From JANNRW01 sp031401815 (lineage in GTDB: Bacteria > Desulfobacterota > Desulfuromonadia > Geobacterales > DSM-12255): a DNA stretch of 5,824 nt. Within the stretch, counting starts at the first letter, position 1, and the number at the start of each line of letters is the position of its first letter. The DNA lies in contig JANNRW010000319.1 in the NCBI GenBank assembly GCA_031401815.1, positions 1-5,824 of the forward strand, written 5' to 3'. The position numbers were made by a program, and so were the translations under genes. The notes beneath the pieces are model-generated. The model had not been told where the DNA came from, made no database searches, and was given only the letters and a program-made list of their open reading frames with translations. Below, piece after piece: positions 1-5,624 of this stretch.

Positions 1-277
1 GGGCACCTTTGAACATTGACGTTAAAAGGGCGATTATCGGCGCAGATTCCCCGGCGATCCTGCTGATTGCCATGCAGGTGCTTACCCCCCCCATTACCGG
101 CATGATCAGATCGCAGATTACGACCTCCGGTTTTCTGTCCAGATAAGTTTTAACCCCTTCACTGCCGTCTGCGGCAGTGAAAACCATAAAACCGCTTCCT
201 GTAAAGGCATCGGACAGGATTTTCAGAAAAAAAGCATCATCGTCAATAAGGAGAACTGATACTGGTGGTGCAGACAT
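1..277 (-). CDS. Response regulator receiver-domain protein, 3' end cut by window
   Basis: This is the N-terminal 92 residues of a CheY-like receiver domain; the rest lies beyond base 1. The ATG at 277-275 is preceded by GAGG five bases upstream. Visible landmarks are the acidic pocket D12-D13-D14 after a hydrophobic first strand (VSVLLI), the phospho-acceptor Asp56 in VVICDLIMP, and Thr86/Ser87 at the end of strand 4 (IIALLTS), where the conserved Ser/Thr sits. The usual MPxMDG turn reads MPVMGG, so Asp is replaced by Gly, inside a run of eight G (C on the plus strand, 85-92). The reading frame continues sensibly across that run. The gene starts 88 bases after the stop of the receiver-kinase gene and points the same way, so it is a plausible phosphorylation partner. 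Whether an output domain (HTH, GGDEF, PilZ or none) follows cannot be seen. Confidence 0.88.
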   Translation of the reverse strand, partial: MSAPPVSVLLIDDDAFFLKILSDAFTGSGFMVFTAADGSEGVKTYLDRKPEVVICDLIMPVMGGVSTCMAISRIAGESAPIIALLTSMFKGA

Positions 278-365
278 GAAGCCCTCTTGGTAAAGGTGGA
301 GGTACAGTAAAAGATAATATCCAAATTATCCGGAAATTGAAAGAGGCGTTTCAGGCAGAAGATCA

Positions 366-1571
366 TTACTGTTGATTCAAGTGTAGAGGAGAATCAACCG
401 GCAGACGTATCAGGAAGGAGGTGCCGCTTGCATCACTTTTGGGGATTTCAATTTTTCCGCCATAGTTTTTAACAATTCTCAGTACAACCGGAAGCCCCAT
501 ACCGGTTCCCATGCTTTTTGTGGTAAAGAAGGGATCGAAAACGTTCAGCAGGTTTTCCTTTGGTATGCCGCCGCCTGTATCGCTTATCCTTATTGTCAGA
601 TAAGGCTCCTGATGATCCAGGACAACATGAAGTTTCCCCCCGTCAGACATTTCGTGGATCGCATTCAGAAACAGATTTGTGAATATCTGTTCAATTTCAG
701 CAGGGTCAGCCTTTAATCGAGGAGGGGTTGTTACAAGGTCAAAAATAACCTCTATCCGATGGATTGTGGTTTGTGGTCTGAATCGCTCAAGAGTGCTTCG
801 AATCAGTTCATCGATCTGGATATCTGTCAATTGATACTGAGGCCTTTTTGCAGTGTCGAGGAGGCTGCGAAGAGTGGTGTCAACACGGTCGACTTCTTTG
901 AGTATCTTTTCGACATATTGAAGCTTTTCCGGATCATTCAAGCCATCCTTTATGAGTTGGGTAAAAAGAGCGATGGAATTAAGCGGGTTGCGTATTTCAT
1001 GCGCCATCCCTGCGGCAAGATACCCGAGCGTGGCCAGCTTCTGTGACTGCACAACTTCTGCATGCGCCTTGTGCAAGGCTTCGGACTCAATCTGTATCAT
1101 CTCTTCAAGGCGAAGATTCCATGCTTTTATCTCCTGCATGAGCTTCTCCCGCTCTGCAATCAGCTCCCTGTTCCTGATCTCAACACCTCTGATCCTGAGT
1201 ACATTTTCAATTCTCTCAATCAGGTTCTGATTGTTGAACGGTTTCAAGAGGTAATCCGATGCACCGGCCTTCATCAGCTCGACAGCAATCTCCTCGCTCC
1301 CCTTGCCGGTGAACATTATGACATATGTGTCCGGATGCTCGGCTTTGATATGCTTCAGCACAGCCAGTCCGTCCATCTGTGGCATCATGTAGTCGAGGAG
1401 CACAAGTGATGGGGAGTGTTCCGTGACAATTGCAAGAGCAGTCGTGGGGTCACTTGCCTTTAGCACTGGATAGCCGCGACTTCCCAAAATGATGGATACA
1501 AGATCAAGGATACTTGTTTCATCATCTACAACCAGGATCGTCGATTTTTTCAGACTCTTGAAAGTGGACAT
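366..1571 (-). CDS. Receiver-HisKA-HATPase sensor histidine kinase (soluble hybrid)
   Basis: This 401-residue protein has no signal peptide or membrane span, so it should act in the cytoplasm. Residues 10-125 are a receiver domain with acidic pair D16-D17, phospho-acceptor Asp60 (LLDYMMPQMDG), Thr88 and Lys110 (LLKPF). Residues 130-175 are charged and likely coiled coil, acting as a signalling linker. The dimerisation/phospho-acceptor domain has His191 in the H-box AHEIRNPLN. The ATPase domain follows with N-box Asn299/Asn303, the DTGGG loop at 331-335, the F-box around 345-352 and GTGMGL at 355-360. All catalytic motifs look intact, so it should be an active kinase. The receiver-first arrangement suggests that phosphorylation of Asp60 by another kinase, or intramolecular transfer, controls kinase activity; that is inference. 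No PAS or GAF sensor domain is present. The ATG at 1571 has a weak AAGG five bases upstream. It lies between the Usp gene and another response regulator, all in one direction. Confidence 0.93.
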   Translation of the reverse strand: MSTFKSLKKSTILVVDDETSILDLVSIILGSRGYPVLKASDPTTALAIVTEHSPSLVLLDYMMPQMDGLAVLKHIKAEHPDTYVIMFTGKGSEEIAVELMKAGASDYLLKPFNNQNLIERIENVLRIRGVEIRNRELIAEREKLMQEIKAWNLRLEEMIQIESEALHKAHAEVVQSQKLATLGYLAAGMAHEIRNPLNSIALFTQLIKDGLNDPEKLQYVEKILKEVDRVDTTLRSLLDTAKRPQYQLTDIQIDELIRSTLERFRPQTTIHRIEVIFDLVTTPPRLKADPAEIEQIFTNLFLNAIHEMSDGGKLHVVLDHQEPYLTIRISDTGGGIPKENLLNVFDPFFTTKSMGTGMGLPVVLRIVKNYGGKIEIPKSDASGTSFLIRLPVDSPLHLNQQ

Positions 1572-1591
1572 TTGTGCCTTTTATGTAAAGA

Positions 1592-1613
1592 GGGCGGCAT
1601 ATTAACGCCGCCC
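1592..1613 (-). terminator. GC-rich hairpin after the Usp gene, probable weak intrinsic terminator
   Basis: A perfect 7-bp stem (GGGCGGC at 1592-1598, GCCGCCC at 1607-1613) encloses an 8-base loop. Read on the minus strand it lies 37 bases after the Usp stop codon and is followed by TCTTTACAT, a short and interrupted U-tract. It also sits 20 bases before the kinase start codon, so it could partly separate the two transcription units or act in the kinase leader. On the plus strand the following bases are CCCGG, so it should not terminate in that direction. The stem is clear; the terminator function is inferred. Confidence 0.5.
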
Positions 1614-1650
1614 CCCGGAAGATATGTAATTGCTGGATGTCGCAGCCGCC

Positions 1651-2094
1651 TTATGAAAGACGTACTGTCATTACCGGGCAGGATGCTGCTCTTACAACCC
1701 GCTCTGCCGTGCTGCCGAAGAGCATATGATCAAGCCCCTTGCGACCGTGTGTCCCCATGACGATGAGATCTGCTCCGGTTTCGACCGATTTTTTCACAAT
1801 CTCTTCAAACGGTATACCGGAGAGCACGTATTTTTCATAATTGCTGAAACCGGACAGCTTTTCAGAGCAGAAACGTTCCATCATCTTTTCAGCGCTCTCC
1901 GCGATCTCTTTTTCAAGATTTTCAAAAGAGATATGAGGGACATAGAAGCCTCGAAGGTCTACAGGTTCATTAATTACATGAACAATAACAAGTTTTGCCG
2001 AAAATTTTTGTGCCAGAGAGTATGCATAATCAAATGCATATTCCGAGCTGCCAGAAAAATCGCTGGCAAAGAGAATCGTGGTGAACTGTTTCAT
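1651..2094 (-). CDS. UspA-family universal stress protein
   Basis: This 147-residue single-domain universal stress protein has the family's usual length. The first strand reads TTILFASDFSGSSEYA with Asp12, the conserved adenine-pocket aspartate. The second strand is KLVIVHVI. The C-terminal nucleotide-binding signature G-x2-G-x9-G-S/T is complete at G114, G117, G127-S128-T129, so it belongs to the ATP-binding (MJ0577-like) subgroup rather than the non-binding UspA subgroup. Usp proteins are cytoplasmic dimers linked to starvation, oxidative and energy stress; no specific substrate can be read here. The ATG at 2094 is chosen because AGGAG lies eight bases upstream. An in-frame TTG at 2115 would add seven residues but has no better signal and overlaps the upstream stop. 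It starts 17 bases after the upstream receiver gene ends, so the two are almost certainly co-transcribed. Confidence 0.93.
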   Translation of the reverse strand: MKQFTTILFASDFSGSSEYAFDYAYSLAQKFSAKLVIVHVINEPVDLRGFYVPHISFENLEKEIAESAEKMMERFCSEKLSGFSNYEKYVLSGIPFEEIVKKSVETGADLIVMGTHGRKGLDHMLFGSTAERVVRAASCPVMTVRLS

Positions 2095-2102
2095 GGAAAT
2101 CA

Positions 2103-2107
2103 CTCCT
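2103..2107 (-). promoter_or_regulatory. Ribosome binding site deciding the Usp start
   Basis: AGGAG on the minus strand stands eight bases before the ATG at 2094-2092. It lies inside the possible N-terminal extension from the TTG at 2115, which makes the ATG the much better start. Confidence 0.75.
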
Positions 2108-2111
2108 ACAG

Positions 2112-2531
2112 TCAACTGTTGGTGTCACGGAACATTTTCTTGATAATTGATTTGAGCTCTTCTACCTTGACTGGCTTGTTGATGTATTCAAACGCACCGA
2201 GATTGATAGCCTCAATGTATGACTCTATCCTTCCGTAAGCAGTTATCATGATTACATTGCTTCCGGGAAAACATGCGTTGACTTCTCTCAAGAAAGAGAT
2301 CCCGTCCATCTGCGGCATGTTAATGTCTGTAATTATAAGATCCGCGTCCTGTTCTTGCAGGAAGTTCAGAGCATCATATCCGTTTGATACAGTGTCAACC
2401 ATATAGCCCTCATTTGCAAGAATTCGCGAGAGAGCAAAACGGGCGTCATCTTCATCGTCAACCAGAAGTATGCGTTTGGGGTGTCTGGACAAGCAAGGCT
2501 CCATGCTGATAGTATGGACTAACTCTAGCAT
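2112..2531 (-). CDS. Single-domain response regulator (CheY-like receiver)
   Basis: This 139-residue protein is almost entirely one receiver domain, spanning about residues 19-134. It has the acidic pair D25-D26 (ILLVDDEDDA), phospho-acceptor Asp69 in IITDINMPQMDG, Thr97 (MITAYG) and Lys119 (INKPV), so every residue needed for phosphotransfer is present. The ITAYG and INKPV forms resemble receivers of the NtrC class, but no AAA+ or HTH domain follows. The protein ends eight residues after the likely last helix. It probably works by protein contact or as a phosphorelay intermediate; inference. The ATG at 2531 is preceded only by a loosely placed AGGG. A second in-frame ATG at 2504 lacks a ribosome site. 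The gene leads a short unit with the Usp gene. The three receivers in this window differ in sequence, so this is not a simple recent duplication. Confidence 0.92.
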   Translation of the reverse strand: MLELVHTISMEPCLSRHPKRILLVDDEDDARFALSRILANEGYMVDTVSNGYDALNFLQEQDADLIITDINMPQMDGISFLREVNACFPGSNVIMITAYGRIESYIEAINLGAFEYINKPVKVEELKSIIKKMFRDTNS

Positions 2532-2626
2532 GAAGCTTTACCCTGTCAATCAGTCCGAACATTTATTTTTTGCCGACAGCCGCTATCTTCCTGCGGAGTT
2601 TGACAGCTGTAAGGATGAGATTTGCA

Positions 2627-2632
2627 ATTATA
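2627..2632 (-). promoter_or_regulatory. Possible -10 element upstream of the receiver-Usp unit
   Basis: A perfect TATAAT occurs on the minus strand about 95 bases before the receiver start, in the 154-base gap after the rodZ-like gene. No recognisable -35 box lies at 16-18 bases, so this is only a candidate. I saw no convincing intrinsic terminator for the rodZ-like gene in the same gap, so read-through from upstream is also possible. Confidence 0.22.
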
Positions 2633-2685
2633 GATACGTAATATAGCGCGCTGCTACCTGCATATTATCAAGCTCTTTTTTTAAG

Positions 2686-3516
2686 TTATCGGACTGAGTC
2701 TGCCTTTATTCTCAGCTGAGCTGCTTTGCCTGCTGCGCCAAAGGCTTTCATCCGGACTCCGTTTAGTTCACCCTCAACAGATCCTGCATTGTCGAGCTCC
2801 AGCAGAAACATGGTTTCAGCTTTCCATTCAATAATATCACCGATTTCCAGATTGTATTCCTGAGAGACAGCAGTATCAATTGTAATATGAATTCTGCCAT
2901 TCTGAACAGCCTTAAGCCGCAAGACTATGCCGGAGACAGAAGGGGGCTGAGTGATGGAGACCGGAGCTGCTGCGGTTACAGGGTCAGTCCTGATGTCTGG
3001 AATTGCCTGTGTAGGCTGAGCAGCAGGCGCAGGATATGTTGTTGTGGTCAAAGAAGAGGCAGGGGAGGGGTCAACTTGTCCGGAAAGCCTCACTTCACGA
3101 TGCTTTTGAGTGGGAAGGGCTATAAAAAGAGAGAGTGTAAGCAGAAGGAAAATCGGAATGCCCCATTTCCGTAATCTGCGAGTTACGGCAGACTTGCAAG
3201 CCTTTGAGCCTGTAGTCATGCTTATGTTCATGCATTCAGAATCTTCAACCGTTTGACTGTAATTGCTGTTCAATCTAAGAAATGCTTCTTCAGCGGAGAG
3301 TTCGAGATGTTTTGTATAAAGACGGATAAAACCCTTTACATACGCCTGACTGGGGAGCATGTCCAGCCTGTCTGCTTCAATAGCCAGAAGATAGTTTTTG
3401 CCAATACGGGTTATTTCAGAGACATTTTCCAGGGTTTCTTCCCGGTTCTCTCTTGCATCTTTTAACCATCTGCCCAAAGAGGAGGATTTTTCGTTGTCAG
3501 CTACTGTTCCAGACAC
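2686..3516 (-). CDS. rodZ: RodZ-like protein: N-terminal HTH, one membrane span, DUF4115-type C-terminus
   Basis: From the GTG at 3516 this is 276 residues. Residues 13-82 form an XRE-like helix-turn-helix of the RodZ type (LGRWLKDAREN, then LENVSEITRI, then the typical SQAYVKGFIRLYTKHL). A basic stretch (RRLRKWG) precedes one hydrophobic span at about 118-135, predicting a cytoplasmic N-terminus. A Pro/Thr/Ala-rich linker follows to about residue 195. A C-terminal beta domain of the DUF4115 type carries LEIGDIIEWKAE, LELDNAGSVEGELNG and MKAFGAAGKAAQLRI. In characterised bacteria RodZ binds MreB through the HTH and helps set rod shape; that role here is inference. The start is uncertain. The GTG at 3516 has GAGG five bases upstream overlapping the TPR gene's stop, whereas a GTG at 3549 would add 11 residues and overlap that gene by 26 bases. 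The close linkage suggests coupled translation with the TPR gene. Confidence 0.85.
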   Translation of the reverse strand: MSGTVADNEKSSSLGRWLKDARENREETLENVSEITRIGKNYLLAIEADRLDMLPSQAYVKGFIRLYTKHLELSAEEAFLRLNSNYSQTVEDSECMNISMTTGSKACKSAVTRRLRKWGIPIFLLLTLSLFIALPTQKHREVRLSGQVDPSPASSLTTTTYPAPAAQPTQAIPDIRTDPVTAAAPVSITQPPSVSGIVLRLKAVQNGRIHITIDTAVSQEYNLEIGDIIEWKAETMFLLELDNAGSVEGELNGVRMKAFGAAGKAAQLRIKADSVR

Positions 3517-3521
3517 TATTT

Positions 3522-3525
3522 CCTC
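3522..3525 (-). promoter_or_regulatory. Ribosome binding site of the rodZ-like gene, overlapping the upstream stop codon
   Basis: GAGG on the minus strand shares bases with the TGA stop of the TPR gene (3526-3524) and stands five bases before the GTG at 3516. This arrangement is typical of translational coupling and favours the shorter rodZ-like start. Confidence 0.5.
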
Positions 3526-4276
3526 ACTTGAGCAGGTTGAGATATTCACGGGAAAGCTGTCCTATCTCTGAGTCAGGAGCAATTCTGATTACCTCCTGAA
3601 ATGATTTTGAAGCTGCTCTTTTTTCTCCCTGCTTCATATGGGCAAGAGCAAGGCTGTAATGAGCCTGGGCGTAATCAGCGTAAATATCTATTGCTCTTTT
3701 GTACTCTGCAACAGCCAGATTCATTTTATCCATTGCATAATAAATTTTACCGAGGTTGTAACGTATCCTCGGGTCAGCAGGATAATGCATTACCATCGGT
3801 CTCAGTGTGGCGAGCGAGCTATTGAAGTCACCTTTGCCATAAAGGGCAAGAGCCATATTAATACCTGCTGCTGACTGGTTCTGATAGAAGATGTCTTCTG
3901 TCACCAGTTTTAGTTGATAGATTGCTTCATCCCATTTTTTCATCTCCAGATAGGTGACAGCGAGATTGTTGCGGGCATCAGAGTAGCCGGGCTTCAGGGC
4001 AATTGCGCGCAGATATTTCTTCTCGGAAATGTCAAGCTTGTTCTTCCTGTAATACACCTGCCCAAGGTTGTTCTGAAGATCCGGATTGTCCGGATCTATC
4101 TTTTCTGCTGCGGTAAATTCGACAAGGGCACCGGTAATATTGCCTTCGCCAAGAAATGAAAGTCCCATTTGAAAATGATAGGTGGCCTGATTTCTGGAAG
4201 CCAGATTCAGGGCGCAGCCAATCAACAGAGTAAAGATCGAACAGAGCAGTAATATTTGGGCAGTTCGTTTTAGCAC
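3524..4276 (-). CDS. TPR-repeat lipoprotein, PilF/PilW-like
   Basis: From the GTG at 4276 this is a 250-residue protein. It begins with a short lipoprotein signal: basic LKR, a hydrophobic core (AQILLLCSIFTLL) and lipobox L-I-G-C with Cys21 as the predicted lipidated residue. Residue +2 is Ala, which by the Lol rule predicts the outer membrane. Six TPR motifs follow from about residue 31 to 236, with typical positions such as NNLGQVYY, NNLAVTYLE, YNLGKIYYA and HYSLALAHM. The size and repeat number match PilF/PilW pilotins, which help assemble the type IV pilus secretin. The neighbouring rodZ-like and rlmN genes support that assignment, but TPR lipoproteins are diverse, so no gene symbol is given. 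The GTG at 4276 has AAGGTGA four bases upstream and gives a normal signal peptide. A TTG at 4303 would add nine residues before it. Confidence 0.87.
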   Translation of the reverse strand: MLKRTAQILLLCSIFTLLIGCALNLASRNQATYHFQMGLSFLGEGNITGALVEFTAAEKIDPDNPDLQNNLGQVYYRKNKLDISEKKYLRAIALKPGYSDARNNLAVTYLEMKKWDEAIYQLKLVTEDIFYQNQSAAGINMALALYGKGDFNSSLATLRPMVMHYPADPRIRYNLGKIYYAMDKMNLAVAEYKRAIDIYADYAQAHYSLALAHMKQGEKRAASKSFQEVIRIAPDSEIGQLSREYLNLLK

Positions 4277-4280
4277 CTTG

Positions 4281-4287
4281 TCACCTT
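4281..4287 (-). promoter_or_regulatory. Ribosome binding site deciding the TPR lipoprotein start
   Basis: AAGGTGA on the minus strand, four bases before the GTG at 4276-4274, supports the shorter start, which also yields the canonical short lipoprotein signal peptide. The competing TTG at 4303 has an AGGA about nine bases upstream, so it is not excluded. Confidence 0.55.
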
Positions 4288-4293
4288 TCAGGA

Positions 4294-4327
4294 TAACGTT
4301 CAAACGTTACTTTCCTGCTTTGTAACG
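4294..4327. promoter_or_regulatory. Nested AACGTT/GTAAC inverted repeats, possible operator
   Basis: A perfect 7-bp inverted repeat with a 2-base spacer (TAACGTT at 4294-4300, AACGTTA at 4303-4309) overlaps a second one with 6-bp arms (CGTTAC at 4305-4310, GTAACG at 4322-4327). Another GTAAC follows at 4333-4337, 11 bases from the one at 4322, about one helical turn. The cluster lies just upstream of the TPR lipoprotein start in the divergent region with rlmN. It could be an operator for a dimeric regulator or an mRNA leader fold; no protein is identified. Confidence 0.35.
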
Positions 4328-4329
4328 GA

Positions 4330-4358
4330 TAAGTAACAGAATATCGATATGTTGTCAA
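4330..4358 (-). promoter_or_regulatory. Candidate promoter for the pilF-like/rodZ-like unit
   Basis: A perfect TTGACA -35 box lies on the minus strand at 4358-4353. The downstream -10 region is poor: ACTTAT at an 18-base spacing is the best match. The AACGTT/GTAAC repeats lie at and just downstream of the expected start point, where a repressor could act. The palindrome ATATCGATAT (4341-4350) falls in the spacer. Confidence 0.3.
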
Positions 4359-4387
4359 TCAGTGCGCCTGCTTCAAACGTGTTTTGC

Positions 4388-4416
4388 TTGATGAAGGGAG
4401 AAGTTTATCCTAGTAT
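4388..4416 (+). promoter_or_regulatory. Candidate sigma-70 promoter for rlmN
   Basis: TTGATG (4388-4393) and TAGTAT (4411-4416) are separated by 17 bases and each matches four of six consensus positions. Transcription would start near 4423, giving a leader of about 24 bases before the rlmN ATG at 4447. The spacing is ideal and the position fits, but neither box is strong. Confidence 0.4.
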
Positions 4417-4446
4417 GGGCATCGAACAGAGGGGAAACAGGTCATT

Positions 4447-5469
4447 ATGGTAAAAATGGATATAAAGAATTTCAATCACCAGGAGCTGGAAACCTTTCTT
4501 GCCGGCAAGGGGAAAGAGCGTTTTCGCGCCACGCAGATATTCAAATGGCTTTATCAGAAAGATGCATGTTCTTTTACAGAGATGACCAACCTGTCCGGAG
4601 ATTTTCGGCAGGAGCTTGAAGAGACAGCCTTCATAAGCAATCTTTTGCCAACAACAGTTGAAGAGGGGGATGACGGAACCCGCAAATACCTTTTTACCCT
4701 TGATGATGGCGAAGCTGTTGAATCAGTACTGATTCCTGATGAAGGGAGGAACACACTCTGCATCTCCACCCAGGTCGGCTGCGCCATGGCCTGTGAATTT
4801 TGCCTAACCGGAACATTCAGGCTTGCGCGTAATCTCACAACGCCGGAGATAGTCAACCAGGTCTGTGCAGTAAGGCGGGAGTTTGATATACGAAATATCG
4901 TATTCATGGGGATGGGTGAGCCGCTGCATAATCTGGACAATGTGGTACGGGCAGTTCATATACTTCAGGATGGGAACGGAATGCAGTTTTCAAACCGGCG
5001 GGTAACGGTCTCAACCTGCGGGCTGGTTCCGGAGATGGCGGCGCTTGGCAGGCAGGTTACAGTAAATCTGGCGGTTTCTCTTAATGCAACGACTGACGAG
5101 CTGCGCGACAAGATCATGCCGGTTAACCGAAAATATCCGCTAAAAGTGCTGTTGCAGGCGTGCAGGGATTTCCCTCTCCCTTCCCGGCGTAAAATTACCA
5201 TTGAATACGTTATGCTTGGCGGAGTAAACGATTCGCTGGAGGATGCAAAACGATTGTTGCGCCTTACCAGCGATATTCCGAACAAGGTAAATCTGATCCC
5301 TTTCAATGAACATGAAGGGTGCAGCTATAAAGCGCCTACCCGTGCCGCGATTGATGCATTTCACAAATATCTGATCGACCGAAACGTAACTGTCATAACC
5401 AGAGATAGTCGTGGCGGAGATATTTCTGCTGCTTGCGGCCAGTTGAAAGGGAGGCTGGAGAGGTTGTAG
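4447..5469 (+). CDS. rlmN: Dual-specificity 23S rRNA/tRNA adenine-C2 methyltransferase RlmN
   Basis: This 340-residue radical-SAM enzyme is complete for its family. It methylates C2 of A2503 in 23S rRNA and of A37 in some tRNAs, using one SAM as radical source and another as methyl donor through a methyl-cysteine intermediate. The [4Fe-4S]-binding CxxxCxxC is C112-C116-C119 (GCAMACEFC). The methyl-carrier cysteine is C330 in SRGGDISAACGQL. Cys105 and Glu99 sit where the conserved Cys118 and Glu105 of the E. coli enzyme lie. GMGEP at 155-159 is the SAM-binding motif. The N-terminal region (about 5-65, with FRATQIFKWLY) is the RNA-binding helical domain. The presence of C330 and the overall motif set fit RlmN; Cfr methylates C8 and is a distinct branch. 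The ATG at 4447 has CAGG five bases upstream. It is transcribed divergently from the pilF-like gene. Confidence 0.97.
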   Translation: MVKMDIKNFNHQELETFLAGKGKERFRATQIFKWLYQKDACSFTEMTNLSGDFRQELEETAFISNLLPTTVEEGDDGTRKYLFTLDDGEAVESVLIPDEGRNTLCISTQVGCAMACEFCLTGTFRLARNLTTPEIVNQVCAVRREFDIRNIVFMGMGEPLHNLDNVVRAVHILQDGNGMQFSNRRVTVSTCGLVPEMAALGRQVTVNLAVSLNATTDELRDKIMPVNRKYPLKVLLQACRDFPLPSRRKITIEYVMLGGVNDSLEDAKRLLRLTSDIPNKVNLIPFNEHEGCSYKAPTRAAIDAFHKYLIDRNVTVITRDSRGGDISAACGQLKGRLERL

Positions 5470-5548
5470 GGTGAAGGGAGCCGGGATCTGTAGTTATGCA
5501 ATAATGATACATTCGCAAAGTCTCAAAAAAAGTCCCCTCCCCCCTGGC

Positions 5549-5571
5549 GGGGGAGGGTTAGGGTGGGGGGG
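5549..5571 (+). other. G-quadruplex motif, plus strand
   Basis: Four G-runs of three or more are separated by loops of 1, 3 and 1 bases (A, TTA, T), which fits the classic short-loop parallel quadruplex pattern. It shares its first two runs with the left hairpin of the repeat, so the two folds would compete. It lies in the sense strand between rlmN and the mtnP-like gene and would be present in a read-through mRNA. Confidence 0.55.
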
Positions 5572-5603
5572 AGGTGCCATGATGTCAGCAGGCTGCAACT
5601 TCA

Positions 5604-5624
5604 CCCACCCCCTTACCCCCTCCC
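5604..5624 (-). other. G-quadruplex motif, minus strand
   Basis: On the minus strand the four G-runs (3, 5, 5 and 3) have loops of A, TAA and T. This is the counterpart of the plus-strand motif in the other half of the inverted repeat. On the plus strand it appears as C-runs that could also pair with the G-runs of the left half. Confidence 0.5.

Noticed and set aside
313..330. AT-rich hairpin GATAAT/ATTATC between the kinase and the last receiver gene
   Set aside because: The 6-bp AT-rich stem is weak. On the minus strand it is followed by TTTT, but it is too unstable to call a terminator.
759..1409. Plus-strand open frames inside the kinase gene
   Set aside because: They lie opposite intact kinase motifs, have unconvincing protein sequence and no ribosome sites.
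1726..2238. 170-codon plus-strand open frame opposite the Usp and receiver genes
   Set aside because: It runs antisense to two well-supported genes, and its translation mirrors their codons without family features.
2612..2640. Possible sigma-54 promoter (TTGCA) upstream of the receiver gene
   Set aside because: The required GG at the -24 position is absent.
2550..2697. 9-bp perfect inverted repeat (TCAGTCCGA / TCGGACTGA) flanking the gap between the rodZ-like and receiver genes
   Set aside because: The arms are 130 bases apart, one lies in the last codons of rodZ, and a match of this length is not very unlikely by chance. No mobile-element content lies between them.
4554..5364. Minus-strand open frames opposite rlmN
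   Set aside because: rlmN is intact with all catalytic residues; these frames are shadows of it.
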